Source: Acidobacteriota bacterium (lineage in GTDB: Bacteria > Acidobacteriota > Vicinamibacteria > Vicinamibacterales > UBA2999). From it: a DNA stretch of 64,000 nucleotides. Below the pieces are notes generated by a model. That model did no database searches and was not told the origin of the DNA. It was given only the letters and a program-made list of their open reading frames with translations. The stretch covers positions 1 to 64,000 of the forward strand of contig JACPTI010000051.1 in NCBI GenBank assembly GCA_016192845.1. Direction: 5' to 3'. Positions 24,708 to 36,339 of the stretch are shown in pieces (position 1 is the stretch's first letter; each line of letters starts with the position of its first letter). The translations under genes were made by a program, and so were the position numbers.

Positions 24708-26238
24708 CTCGGTGGAGTCGATCGGCGACGGCCTCGTTGCCGTCGATCAGGTCGCCGGCGCCCATGCCGCGATGTCGGAGGCCGAGCAGCGCTTCGAGCA
24801 CCTCCGCCGCACGTGGGGGCTGTTCCTCGGTCCGGCGGCGTGCGTGGCCATGCTGCTCGCGCCCACCCCGGGACTGTCGGAGCCGGCGCACCAGCTTGCG
24901 GCGATCGTCACGCTGGTCGTGGTGTGGTGGATTACCGAACCGATCCCGATTCCGGTCACGGCGCTGCTCGGGGCGGGGCTCGCGGTCGTCTTCGGGGTGG
25001 CGTCGGCGACCGACGCATTTGCCCCATTTGCGAGCCCGACGATCTTCCTGTTCATCGGCAGCTTCATCATCGGCCGGGCGGTCGCGGAGCACGGTCTCGA
25101 CCGCCGTCTCGCGACCGCGCTCCTGGCCGTGCCGGCGGTCGGCCGGAGCCTGACGCGGACCCGCATCGCGATTGCCGCGCTGGTCGTCCTGATGTCGGCG
25201 TGGATGAGCAATACCGCCACCACCGCGATGATGGTGCCGCTGGCGCTCGGCATTCTCAGCGCCCGGAGCGGCCTGTCGTCCGGCGGCCGATACGGCGCCA
25301 CCGGCCTCATGCTCGTGGTGGCGTTCAGCGCGTCGATCGGCGGCATGGCGACGCCGGTCGGCAGCCCGCCGAATCTGATTACGCTGGGCCTGCTCGATCG
25401 GACCGCCGGCATCCGGATCAACTTCCTGACGTGGATGATGCTGGCGGCCCCGATCAGTCTCGCGATGGGCGCGCTGCTCGTGCTGGCCGCGGGCCGGCGA
25501 TACCCGCTGCCGGCGCAGCCGGCGCATCCCGAGCGCCTCGAGCGGCCGCTGGGACGCTGGACGGTGGGGCAGCGGAACTGCGCGATCGCGTTTTTCACCG
25601 CGGTGGTGCTCTGGGTCACTCCCGGCGCGCTGTCGCTGCTGGCCCCCGACGCGCCGTTCGTCAAGCTGGTGGTCGCACGGCTCGACGAGGCCGTCGTGGC
25701 GGTACTGGCGGCGGTGCTCCTCTTCGTCCTGCCGATCGACTGGAAACGGCGTCAGTTCACGCTCGACTGGCGCCAGGCGGCCTCGATCGACTGGGGCACG
25801 ATCCTGCTCTTCGGCGGCGGCTTGTCGCTCGGGCGCCTGATGTTCGAGACCGGGCTTGCGGCGAGCGTCGGCAACAGCCTCGTCGAGATGAGCGGCGCCA
25901 CCTCGCTCTGGAGCATCACCGCGCTCGCCATAGTGCTTGGCGTTCTGCTGACCGAGATTGCCTCCAACACCGCGGCGGCGAACATGCTGGTCCCTGTGGT
26001 GATCTCGATCTGCCAGGCCGCCGGGGTGAGCCCTGTCCCACCATCCCTGGGCGCCTGCCTCGGGGCCAGCATGGCGTTCATGCTGCCGATCTCGACGCCG
26101 CCGAACGCGATCGTTTACGGGACGGGGCTCGTGCCGATTCGGGCGATGCTCGGCTTCGGCGTGATTATGGACGTCTTGGGAGCGGTCGTGATCTTCGCCG
26201 GGCTGCGGATCCTGTGCCCGCTCCTCGGCCTCGCGTAG
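24685..26238 (+). CDS. SLC13/DASS-family anion:Na+ symporter
   Basis: 517 residues, about eleven to twelve helices plus two re-entrant hairpins. The paired Ser-Asn-Thr motifs of the family, MSNTATTAMM (about 174-183) and ASNTAAANM (about 429-437), and the nearby LPISTPPNAIVYG segment mark a sodium-coupled dicarboxylate or sulfate importer. Substrate cannot be told from sequence. A non-conserved 40-residue cytoplasmic N-terminus precedes helix 1. GTG start overlaps dapF. Confidence 0.88.
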   Translation: MDSQLKPDSVESIGDGLVAVDQVAGAHAAMSEAEQRFEHLRRTWGLFLGPAACVAMLLAPTPGLSEPAHQLAAIVTLVVVWWITEPIPIPVTALLGAGLAVVFGVASATDAFAPFASPTIFLFIGSFIIGRAVAEHGLDRRLATALLAVPAVGRSLTRTRIAIAALVVLMSAWMSNTATTAMMVPLALGILSARSGLSSGGRYGATGLMLVVAFSASIGGMATPVGSPPNLITLGLLDRTAGIRINFLTWMMLAAPISLAMGALLVLAAGRRYPLPAQPAHPERLERPLGRWTVGQRNCAIAFFTAVVLWVTPGALSLLAPDAPFVKLVVARLDEAVVAVLAAVLLFVLPIDWKRRQFTLDWRQAASIDWGTILLFGGGLSLGRLMFETGLAASVGNSLVEMSGATSLWSITALAIVLGVLLTEIASNTAAANMLVPVVISICQAAGVSPVPPSLGACLGASMAFMLPISTPPNAIVYGTGLVPIRAMLGFGVIMDVLGAVVIFAGLRILCPLLGLA

Positions 26239-26286
26239 GGGACCCCGCGTAGGCACCCCGCTAGACGACGTTTTTGCCGAGTCCGC

Positions 26287-26877
26287 CTAGCGCCGGCGTC
26301 GCAAAGATTGCGATCGGGCCGCGGCGTCGAGGGCCGCAACGGCCTTCTCGACCCCCTCTTTTACGCCCTCCAGTGCTGCATTTGCGGCCAGATAGTCGCC
26401 GGCGGCGACGGCCTCGCCCGCTTTTTGCAAGCTGGCCCTGGCGGCCGCCAGGGCGTCGGTTGGCGGCGTCAGCAGCCGCCGTGGCACGCCGGCGCGACCT
26501 GCCGCCGCAATCCGCGCCTGGCCGTCGGCGAGGAGGGCGGTGATGTCGGTGACCGCGCGTTCGACTTCCGCCCGCATCCGCGCCTTGGTGTCGGCGGTTT
26601 CCCGGGCGGCGTTCTGTGCGTGCTCGTGGCTCTCGAGCGCGTAATTGAGCGCGAGGCGGTAGTCGCCGGCCGCGACGGCATCGTTGGCGCTCGTGAGGGC
26701 GGCGGTCGCGGCGGCGTACTCGCTGGTGGCGTACTGCTCGGCCCCGGCCGCGCGCGCCGCATCGATTGCGCCCTGGGCGCGGTCCATCTCCTTGTTGGGC
26801 GGCGCGGCACACGCCGCGAGGAGCAGCGCCACGGCGGTCGACGCGAGCACGGGGGCGACCCTGCGGGACATGGGCAT
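26287..26877 (-). CDS. DUF4398-like lipoprotein
   Basis: 196 residues. Signal peptide with lipobox LAAC; Cys23 would be lipidated (start ATG 26877; ATG 26871 is equally possible). The mature part is an alanine-rich helical repeat with two similar stretches, DAVAAGDYRLALNYALESHEHA and GEAVAAGDYLAANAALEG, a TPR-like pattern common to DUF4398 proteins of the cell envelope. Function unknown. It is convergent with the SLC13 gene and divergent from radC across a nested palindrome. Confidence 0.75.
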   Translation of the reverse strand: MPMSRRVAPVLASTAVALLLAACAAPPNKEMDRAQGAIDAARAAGAEQYATSEYAAATAALTSANDAVAAGDYRLALNYALESHEHAQNAARETADTKARMRAEVERAVTDITALLADGQARIAAAGRAGVPRRLLTPPTDALAAARASLQKAGEAVAAGDYLAANAALEGVKEGVEKAVAALDAAARSQSLRRRR

Positions 26878-26888
26878 ATGAGCGGGGC

Positions 26889-26995
26889 CCCCAACGCCCG
26901 GGGCCCCCATCGCGCCTTCCACCCCACGGCGCAGGCGCCGTGGGGACCCGGTCCTGCGTGATGGGGTGGCAACGCGCGGAGTGTGCGCGTTGGGG
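26889..26995. repeat. Three-tier nested CCCCA palindrome
   Basis: Concentric arms: CCCCAACGC (26889-26897) with GCGTTGGGG (26987-26995); CCCCATCGCG (26905-26914) with 26957-26966, one G-T pair; CCCCACGGCGC (26922-26932) with GCGCCGTGGGG (26935-26945). It fills the divergent gap between the lipoprotein gene and radC. Confidence 0.85.
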
Positions 26996-27004
26996 TGCCT
27001 TGAG

Positions 27005-27010
27005 TATAGC
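27005..27010 (+). promoter_or_regulatory. -10 box close to radC start
   Basis: TATAGC with four bases to the radC ATG at 27015, consistent with a leaderless or near-leaderless message. Confidence 0.4.
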
Positions 27011-27014
27011 GTCG

Positions 27015-27698
27015 ATGAAAGACCTAGCACCACACGATCGCCCGCGCGAGAAGCTCGAGCGGCTCGGCGTCGCGGCGCTCGGCGACAACGAGCTGCTCAC
27101 GCTCGTGATCGGAAGTGGATCGCGCGACACCGATGCGCTCACGCTCGCCAACCGCCTCATCGAGCACGCGGGCGGGCTGCACGGGCTGACGCGCGCGGAT
27201 CTTGGCCAGTTGCGGCGCGTGCCGGGCGTCGGCCGCGCGCGCGCCGCGCAGATCGTTGCTGCGGTCGAGCTGGGTCGCCGTACGCTCGTGCGCGGTGTCG
27301 CCGAACGGCCGCGCCTGCGCACGCCGCGCGAGCTGGCCGCCTACCTCCTGCCGCAGTACGGCGGTGGACCGGTCGAGCAGTTCGGGCTCGTCATGCTCGA
27401 CACCAAGCACCGGATCATCCGCGTCAAGATTGTCTCGAGCGGCTCGCTCGACACGACAGTGGTCCACCCGCGTGAGGTCTTCCGCGAAGCCGCGTCGGCG
27501 TCGGCGGCCGCGATCGTCCTCTTCCACAATCACCCCTCGGGCGATCCGACGCCCAGCCCGGACGATCTCCTGCTCACGACGCGCATGGTGAACGCCGGCG
27601 CGATCATGGGGATCGACGTCGTCGATCATCTGATCCTGGCCGACCAGCAGTACTTCTCGCTGCTCGAGGCGGGACGCCTGCAGGGCCGGACGGGATAA
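27015..27698 (+). CDS. radC: RadC-family JAMM protein
   Basis: 227 residues. N-terminal UPF0758 helix-hairpin-helix part (RPREKLERLGVAALGDNELL, VPGVGRARAAQI) and a C-terminal JAMM metalloprotease-like domain with HNHPSGDPTPSPDD (about 176-189) supplying two histidines and an aspartate. The family's cellular role is unsettled despite the name. ATG start just after a -10 box. LarC follows after 11 bases. Confidence 0.92.
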   Translation: MKDLAPHDRPREKLERLGVAALGDNELLTLVIGSGSRDTDALTLANRLIEHAGGLHGLTRADLGQLRRVPGVGRARAAQIVAAVELGRRTLVRGVAERPRLRTPRELAAYLLPQYGGGPVEQFGLVMLDTKHRIIRVKIVSSGSLDTTVVHPREVFREAASASAAAIVLFHNHPSGDPTPSPDDLLLTTRMVNAGAIMGIDVVDHLILADQQYFSLLEAGRLQGRTG

Positions 27699-27701
27699 GA
27701 T
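27696..27701 (+). promoter_or_regulatory. -10 box before larC
   Basis: TAAGAT overlaps the radC stop codon and lies eight bases before the larC TTG. Weak on its own; listed because it fits the leaderless pattern in this window. Confidence 0.3.
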
Positions 27702-27709
27702 GGTCGGGT

Positions 27710-28912
27710 TTGACGGTTCTGTACTTCGACTGCTTCTCGGGCGCCGCGGGCGACATGATCCTCGGTGCGCTCATCGACGCGGGGCTGCCGCTCGAGGACC
27801 TGCGGCGCGCGCTCGGAAGCCTCGCCCTCGAGCCGGAGACGGTCTGGACCGAGCGAGTGACGCGGGCGGGCGTGAGCGCCACCAAGCTCCATGTACGCGG
27901 CGAGTGCGTCCCCGCCGCGTCGCACCGCCACGGGCACCGCACGCTCGCCGACATCGAGCGCCTGATCGACGGCTCGGCCCTCTCGGCGTCTGGAAAGGAC
28001 CGCGCCCGGGCGCTCTTTGCCCGGCTCGCCGCCGCCGAGGCCGCCGTTCACGGCACCTCGCCCGAGCAGGTGCATCTGCACGAAGTCGGCGCGCTCGATT
28101 CGATCGTCGACATCGTCGGCACCGTCTATGGCCTCGAGGCGCTCGAGGTGAAGCAGGTGGTCGCGTCGCCGCTCAACGTCGGCGGCGGCACGATCCGGTC
28201 CGCCCATGGCACGTACCCGGTGCCGGGGCCGGCGACGGCACGCCTGCTCGAAGGCGCACCGATCTATGCCGGGTCAGAGGACGGGGAGCTGCTGACCCCG
28301 ACGGGAGCGCTGCTCATCACCAGCTACACCCAGAGCTACGGGTCCATACCGCCGATGCGTCTCAGGCGGACCGGCTACGGCGCCGGGTCGCGCGATTTCG
28401 CGGAGTCGCCGAACGTCCTGCGTGTGTTCATTGGCGAGGCCGACGGGACCACGCCGGCGCGGTGCGTGGTCGTCATCGAGGCGGAGATCGACGACATGAA
28501 CCCGCAGATCTTCGGCATCCTGATGGATCGCCTGCTGGCGGCGGGCGCGCTCGACGTCTTCTACACGGCGATCCAGATGAAGAAGAACCGCCCCGGAACG
28601 CTGCTCTCGATCGTGGCGCCCCCGGAGGCACGGGAGCCGCTGACGGCGCTCGTGTTCCGCGAGACGACGACGATCGGGGTGCGGTACGCGGAGATGCAGC
28701 GCGAGTGCCTCGAGCGGGAGACCGTCACCGTCGCGACGCCGTTCGGCCCCGTCCGGATCAAGCTCGCCCGGCGGAACGGCGAGGTGCTGAACGCGGCGCC
28801 CGAGTTCGACGATTGCGTCCGGATCGCGGCTGAGACGGGCAGGCCGGTCAAGGACGTGCAGGCGGCCGCCATGAAGGCGTTTCTCGACCAAAGCCCGAAG
28901 GCCGAAGCCTGA
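27710..28912 (+). CDS. larC: Nickel-pincer cofactor nickel insertase LarC
   Basis: 400 residues, a full-length LarC in one frame, unlike Lactobacillus where a frameshift joins two parts. LarC inserts nickel into pyridinium bisthiocarboxylate mononucleotide, the cofactor of lactate racemase-like enzymes. MTVLYFDCFSGAAGDMILGA, the histidine-rich HVRGE...SHRHGHRTLADIE stretch, HLHEVGALDSIVDIVG and EAEIDDMNPQIFG are typical. TTG start at 27710. No larB, larE or larA is in the window. The C-terminus SPKAEA and the stop come from a 7-bp repeat. Confidence 0.9.
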   Translation: MTVLYFDCFSGAAGDMILGALIDAGLPLEDLRRALGSLALEPETVWTERVTRAGVSATKLHVRGECVPAASHRHGHRTLADIERLIDGSALSASGKDRARALFARLAAAEAAVHGTSPEQVHLHEVGALDSIVDIVGTVYGLEALEVKQVVASPLNVGGGTIRSAHGTYPVPGPATARLLEGAPIYAGSEDGELLTPTGALLITSYTQSYGSIPPMRLRRTGYGAGSRDFAESPNVLRVFIGEADGTTPARCVVVIEAEIDDMNPQIFGILMDRLLAAGALDVFYTAIQMKKNRPGTLLSIVAPPEAREPLTALVFRETTTIGVRYAEMQRECLERETVTVATPFGPVRIKLARRNGEVLNAAPEFDDCVRIAAETGRPVKDVQAAAMKAFLDQSPKAEA

Positions 28913-28918
28913 AGCCTG
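28891..28918. repeat. 7-bp repeat at larC 3' end, four units
   Basis: Units aagcccg, aaggccg, aagcctg, aagcctg; the TGA at 28910 inside them ends larC, and metG starts six bases after the array. Confidence 0.85.
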
Positions 28919-28923
28919 CAGTC

Positions 28924-30810
28924 GTGCGCTTCTATCTGACCACGGCGATCGATTACGTCAACAGCCGGCCCCACCTCGGCACGGCCTACGAGAAGATCAC
29001 CGCCGACGTCATCGCGCGGTACAAGCGCCTGTCGGGCATTGACACGCACTTCCTGATGGGCAACGACGAGCACTCGCAGAACGTCTACAGGCGGGCGCTC
29101 GAGCAGGGACTCGATCCGGCCGCGTACTGCGATCAGATGGAGCAGCAGTTCCGGGCCGTCTGGGCGCAGCTCGATATCTCCTTCGACGACTTCATCCGGA
29201 CGACCGAGCCGCGCCATCGTACCGCCGTACAGAAGCTCGCGCAGGTGTGCTTCGACAAGGGCGACATCTACGAAGGTCTGTACGAAGGGTGGTACTGCGT
29301 CTCGTGCGAGGCCTTCAAGCAGGAAAAGGACCTCGTGGACGGGAAGTGCCCGCTCCACCCTACGCTCGTCCCGGAGTGGATTCGCGAGAAGAACTACTTC
29401 TTCCGCCTCTCCAGGTACCGGGACGCGTTGCTGGAGCACTTCCGGGCGAACCCGACGTTCCTCCAGCCCGACGTCCGGCGCAACGAGATGCAGCGGCTGC
29501 TCGAAGGTGGTCTTGAAGACATTTCGGTCAGCCGGGCGGGGCAGCTCTGGGGCATTCCCCTCCCGTTCGCGCCCGACAACGTCGTCTATGTCTGGTTCGA
29601 TGCGCTAATCAACTACGCGGCGGCGGTCGGGTACGGCACCGACGAGCGGCGGTTCGCCGAATGGTGGCCGGCGAATCTGCATGTCGTCGGGAAAGACATC
29701 ACGCGGTTTCATACGATCGTGTGGCCGGCCATGCTCATGAGTGCCGGCCTGCCACTGCCGAAGCAAGTGTTCGGCCACGGGTGGGTGCATTTCGGCGGGC
29801 AGCGCATGAGCAAGTCGCTCGGCACGAGCCTCGATCCCTCGGACGTCGCCGAGCGCTTCGGGCCGGATCCGTTGCGGCTGTATCTGGTGAAAGAAATCTC
29901 GTACGGCAGCGATGGCGATTTCACGTGGGACCGGTACGAGGAGCGGTACAACGTCGACCTGGCGAACAATCTCGGCAATCTGGTCAGCCGCGTGGCGGCC
30001 ATGGCGGAGAAATATCGCGGCTTGCAGCTCCAGCCGGCGGGCACGGGCGGCCGGCTTGCCGAGCTCGCTACGACGGCGCTCGCGCGCTACCAGGCGTCGA
30101 TGGACGGCCTGGCGCTTCACGGCGGCGCCGCTGCGGCCTTTCAGCTCGTCGACGCCACCAACGAGTACATCGCCGAGACCGCACCATGGACGCTGGCCAG
30201 GCGCGCCGCCGATGCCTCGCGCCTCGACGAGGTCCTGTTCACGGCCGCGGAAGCGGTGCGGATCGCCGCGGTACTGCTTCGCCCGATCATGCCTGCGTCG
30301 GCCGCGGAGGTCCTGCGACGCGTCGGCGATCGGACGCCGCTCGATGCGCTCCGCCTGGACCGGGACGGTCGATGGCGCGCCGACGGGACGAAGCAGATCG
30401 TCAAGGGGCCGCCGCTCTGGCCTCGCGTGGAAGAGAAGGAGATGACGGTGGAGCAGCCAGCACCCACAACCCCTGCGGAGGAGCCGCGCATCACGATCGA
30501 CGAGTTCATGAAGGTGGACCTTCGCGTCGCCAAGGTGCTCGAGGCGGAGGCGATCCCGAAATCGAAGAAGCTCCTCAAGCTCAAGGTCGACACCGGGCGC
30601 GACCAGCGGACGATCGTCGCGGGCATTGCCGAGGCGTATCAGCCCGAGCAGTTGGTGGGCCGGACCATCGTCATCGTTGCCAACCTGCAGCCGGCGAAGC
30701 TGATGGGGGTCGAGTCGAACGGCATGGTGCTCGCCGGCAGCACCGACGCCGGCCAGCCGATTCTCGTCGGCTTCGATCAGGAGATCCCGCCCGGGGCCCG
30801 CGTACGATGA
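28924..30810 (+). CDS. metG: Methionyl-tRNA synthetase with C-terminal tRNA-binding domain
   Basis: 628 residues. Class I synthetase: HIGH-like PHLGTAYEK (about 16-24), zinc knuckle with CVSC (about 126-129) and CPLH, VGKDITRFHTIVWPA, and KMSKS-like GQRMSKSLG (about 293-301). A linker rich in P and E leads to an OB-fold tRNA-binding domain (about 525-628; ITIDEFMKVDLRVAKVLEAE). Start GTG 28924. Followed by a 7-bp inverted repeat and tatD. Confidence 0.95.
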   Translation: MRFYLTTAIDYVNSRPHLGTAYEKITADVIARYKRLSGIDTHFLMGNDEHSQNVYRRALEQGLDPAAYCDQMEQQFRAVWAQLDISFDDFIRTTEPRHRTAVQKLAQVCFDKGDIYEGLYEGWYCVSCEAFKQEKDLVDGKCPLHPTLVPEWIREKNYFFRLSRYRDALLEHFRANPTFLQPDVRRNEMQRLLEGGLEDISVSRAGQLWGIPLPFAPDNVVYVWFDALINYAAAVGYGTDERRFAEWWPANLHVVGKDITRFHTIVWPAMLMSAGLPLPKQVFGHGWVHFGGQRMSKSLGTSLDPSDVAERFGPDPLRLYLVKEISYGSDGDFTWDRYEERYNVDLANNLGNLVSRVAAMAEKYRGLQLQPAGTGGRLAELATTALARYQASMDGLALHGGAAAAFQLVDATNEYIAETAPWTLARRAADASRLDEVLFTAAEAVRIAAVLLRPIMPASAAEVLRRVGDRTPLDALRLDRDGRWRADGTKQIVKGPPLWPRVEEKEMTVEQPAPTTPAEEPRITIDEFMKVDLRVAKVLEAEAIPKSKKLLKLKVDTGRDQRTIVAGIAEAYQPEQLVGRTIVIVANLQPAKLMGVESNGMVLAGSTDAGQPILVGFDQEIPPGARVR

Positions 30811-30811
30811 G

Positions 30812-30874
30812 AACTCCCAAATACCCAACTCCCAATTCCCAATACTGGGAGTTGGTAGTTGGAGGTTGGGAGTT
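30812..30874. repeat. 7-bp repeat with inverted halves, nine units
   Basis: Five CAACTCC-like units face GGGAGTT, GGTAGTT, GGAGGTT, GGGAGTT. The last GGGAG (30868-30872) sits five bases from the tatD GTG and is its likely ribosome-binding site. Confidence 0.85.
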
Positions 30875-30877
30875 GAA

Positions 30878-31657
30878 GTGATCGACAGCCATTGCCATCT
30901 CGCCGGCGAGGAGTTCGCGGCGGACCTGCCGGTGATCGTCGATCGGGCCCGCGCCGCCGGGCTCATCGGCGCGCTGGTCGTCGTCGGCGCCGACGACGAT
31001 CAGGAATGCGAGCGCGCGGGGCGGGTCGAAGCCGCATGGCCGGATGTCCGCCTCTCAATTGGCGTGCACCCCCATGCCGCGGCCGGCTTCGCCACCGACC
31101 CGGCCGAGGCCGTCCGACTGGTCGAGCGCCGGCTGCACGGGGCCGCCGCCTTCCGCGCGATCGGCGAGATCGGCCTGGACTACCACTACGACTTCGCGCC
31201 ACGCGACGTGCAGCAGGCGGTCTTCCGCCTTCAGATCGGCCTGGCGCGCCGCCGCGCTCTTCCGTTCGTGCTGCACACGCGCGAGGCCGAGGAGGACACG
31301 TTCCGGATTCTGGCTGAAGAGGCCGCCAGCGAGGTCGGCGGCGTGTTTCACTGCTTTACGGGCGACCGTGCCATGGCGCGCCGGGCGCTCGACGCGGGCT
31401 TCCACATCTCGCTGGCCGGGATCGTGACGTTCCCGCGGGCGGACGAGCTGCGCCAGGTGGCGCGGCTCGTGCCGATCGATCGGCTCTTGATTGAAACCGA
31501 CAGCCCGTTTCTCTCGCCCGTGCCGCACCGCGGCACCCGCAACGAGCCGGCCCGGGTCGTCCACGTGGCCGAGACGATCGCGCGGCTTCGCGGGGTGAGC
31601 GTCGAGGATCTCGCAACGGCCACCGACGAGAACTTCCGCCGCCTGTTCAAGCCGTGA
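30878..31657 (+). CDS. tatD: TatD-family metal-dependent DNase
   Basis: 259 residues. TIM-barrel metallohydrolase. Conserved DSHCHL (3-8), SIGVHPH, GEIGLDYHYD, LHTREAEEDT, HCFTGD and the C-terminal ETDSPFLSPVPHRG are all present, giving the complete metal site. GTG at 30878 is chosen for the correctly spaced GGGAG formed by the repeat; a TTG at 30866 lies within the repeat. Confidence 0.92.
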   Translation: MIDSHCHLAGEEFAADLPVIVDRARAAGLIGALVVVGADDDQECERAGRVEAAWPDVRLSIGVHPHAAAGFATDPAEAVRLVERRLHGAAAFRAIGEIGLDYHYDFAPRDVQQAVFRLQIGLARRRALPFVLHTREAEEDTFRILAEEAASEVGGVFHCFTGDRAMARRALDAGFHISLAGIVTFPRADELRQVARLVPIDRLLIETDSPFLSPVPHRGTRNEPARVVHVAETIARLRGVSVEDLATATDENFRRLFKP

Positions 31658-31664
31658 GTTTGCT

Positions 31665-31694
31665 TTGACACTCCGCGCGCGGATATGGTCTGAT
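31665..31694 (+). promoter_or_regulatory. Promoter of the polyprenyl synthase gene
   Basis: TTGACA (31665-31670), an 18-base spacer and TCTGAT (31689-31694), eight bases before the GTG at 31703. Confidence 0.55.
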
Positions 31695-31702
31695 CGACGC
31701 GC

Positions 31703-34847
<3,145 letters not shown>

Positions 34848-34855
34848 ACAGCACC

Positions 34856-36331
34856 ATGACTCGGCGGTTCCTGGCGGTCACCATCTGTCTCACCGCCACG
34901 GTCGCGTTTTTCGTGGGGCTCGTGGTGGCGGGCACGATGATGCCCGCGCCGGCGGCGTCGGCAATCACGCAGCTGCCGGAGCCGGTTCGCGCAGTCGAGC
35001 GGGCGGCCGCGCCGGGCGCCGTCTCGTTCGCCGACATCGCCGAGCGGCTGAATCCCACCGTCGTCAATATCGACGCCGCGGCGCGCGCGGATGTCCGTTC
35101 CCGGCGGCGCATGCTGCTCCCGGACGGTCCGGGTCTCTTCGATCGACAGCCGCGCGACCCCGAACCCCGTCGCGGCGCGGGCACCGGCTTCATCATCGAC
35201 GCGGCCGGGTTCATCCTGACGAACCATCACGTCGTCGACGGCGCCGACCGCATCCTCGTGCGCCTGGCCGACGGCCGTCAGCTGCGCGCCGAGGCGATCG
35301 GCGCCGATCCGGACACCGACATCGCGCTCATCAGGATCGAGGGGAGCCGCCCGTTCCCGTTCGCGCCGCTCGGCGACTCGGATGCGTTGCGCGTCGGCGA
35401 ATGGGTGCTGGCGATCGGCAATCCGCTCGCCTACGAGCACACGGTGACGGTGGGGGTGGTCAGCTTCATCGGGCGGAAGCTCTTCGACAGCTCGCTGGAC
35501 CGGTACATCCAGACGGACGCCGCGATCAACTTCGGCAACAGCGGTGGCCCGCTCATCAACGCGCGGGGCGAGGTGATCGGCATCAACGCGGCCATCAGCT
35601 CGCGCGCCTCGAACATCGGGTTTGCGGTCCCGATCAATCAGGCGCGCGCGATCCTCCCGCAGCTGCGGGCCAAAGGGCGCGTATCGCGCGGCTACATCGG
35701 CGTCACGCTGCGCGACGTCGATCCCGACCTGCAGCGGTCGCTCCGGCTGTCGTCGGCGGTCGGGGCGCTCGTGCAGGACGTGACGCCGGGCTCGCCCGGC
35801 GCGCGCGCGGGGCTCCGCACCTACGACCTGATCGTCGGCGTCGACGGGCGTCCCATCACCGGCAACGACGCGCTGATCCAGACGATTGCCGCACGGGAGC
35901 CCGGCTCGGTGACGACGCTCCAGGTGCTGCGCGACAGGCGGTCGCTGAGCGTGACGCTCAAGCTGGCGGAGCGCCCCGCGCGGGAGCGCCGCGAGGCGTC
36001 CGAGCCGCGCCCGCTCCCGTCCAGCCAGGACGGCTCGCTGCTCGGCATCAGCGTGCGCGACCTCGATGCCGACGTCGCGGCGCGCTACCGGCTGCCGGCG
36101 GGGATCCGCGGCGTCTTCGTCTCGCGCGTGGAGCCGATGAGCCCCGGATCCGACGCCGCCATCGAGCGCGGGCACGTCATTCTGGAGATCAACCGGCAGC
36201 GGGTCCAGAACACGGGCGACTACCGGCGGCTGACCGCCGGCGTCCGGCCGGGCGACATCCTGACGATGTACGTCTACAAGCCCGAGCTGAACCAGCGCAT
36301 CCTCGAGACGGTCAAGATCGACGCCCAATAA
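34856..36331 (+). CDS. HtrA/Do-like periplasmic serine protease
   Basis: 491 residues. An uncleaved or cleavable N-terminal helix, then a trypsin-like domain with His125 (TNHHVV), Asp155 (DTDIAL) and Ser229 (GNSGGP), and two PDZ domains (about 275-370 and 395-485) as in DegP/DegQ. It degrades or refolds misfolded envelope proteins. The NtrC-type regulator gene starts eight bases after its stop, so the two are probably one transcript. Confidence 0.94.
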   Translation: MTRRFLAVTICLTATVAFFVGLVVAGTMMPAPAASAITQLPEPVRAVERAAAPGAVSFADIAERLNPTVVNIDAAARADVRSRRRMLLPDGPGLFDRQPRDPEPRRGAGTGFIIDAAGFILTNHHVVDGADRILVRLADGRQLRAEAIGADPDTDIALIRIEGSRPFPFAPLGDSDALRVGEWVLAIGNPLAYEHTVTVGVVSFIGRKLFDSSLDRYIQTDAAINFGNSGGPLINARGEVIGINAAISSRASNIGFAVPINQARAILPQLRAKGRVSRGYIGVTLRDVDPDLQRSLRLSSAVGALVQDVTPGSPGARAGLRTYDLIVGVDGRPITGNDALIQTIAAREPGSVTTLQVLRDRRSLSVTLKLAERPARERREASEPRPLPSSQDGSLLGISVRDLDADVAARYRLPAGIRGVFVSRVEPMSPGSDAAIERGHVILEINRQRVQNTGDYRRLTAGVRPGDILTMYVYKPELNQRILETVKIDAQ

Positions 36332-36339
36332 GTGGTGCA

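Noticed and set aside
31684..31689. TATGGT as the -10 box of the polyprenyl synthase gene
   Set aside because: Spacing to TTGACA would be only 13 bases; TCTGAT at 18 bases is a better partner.
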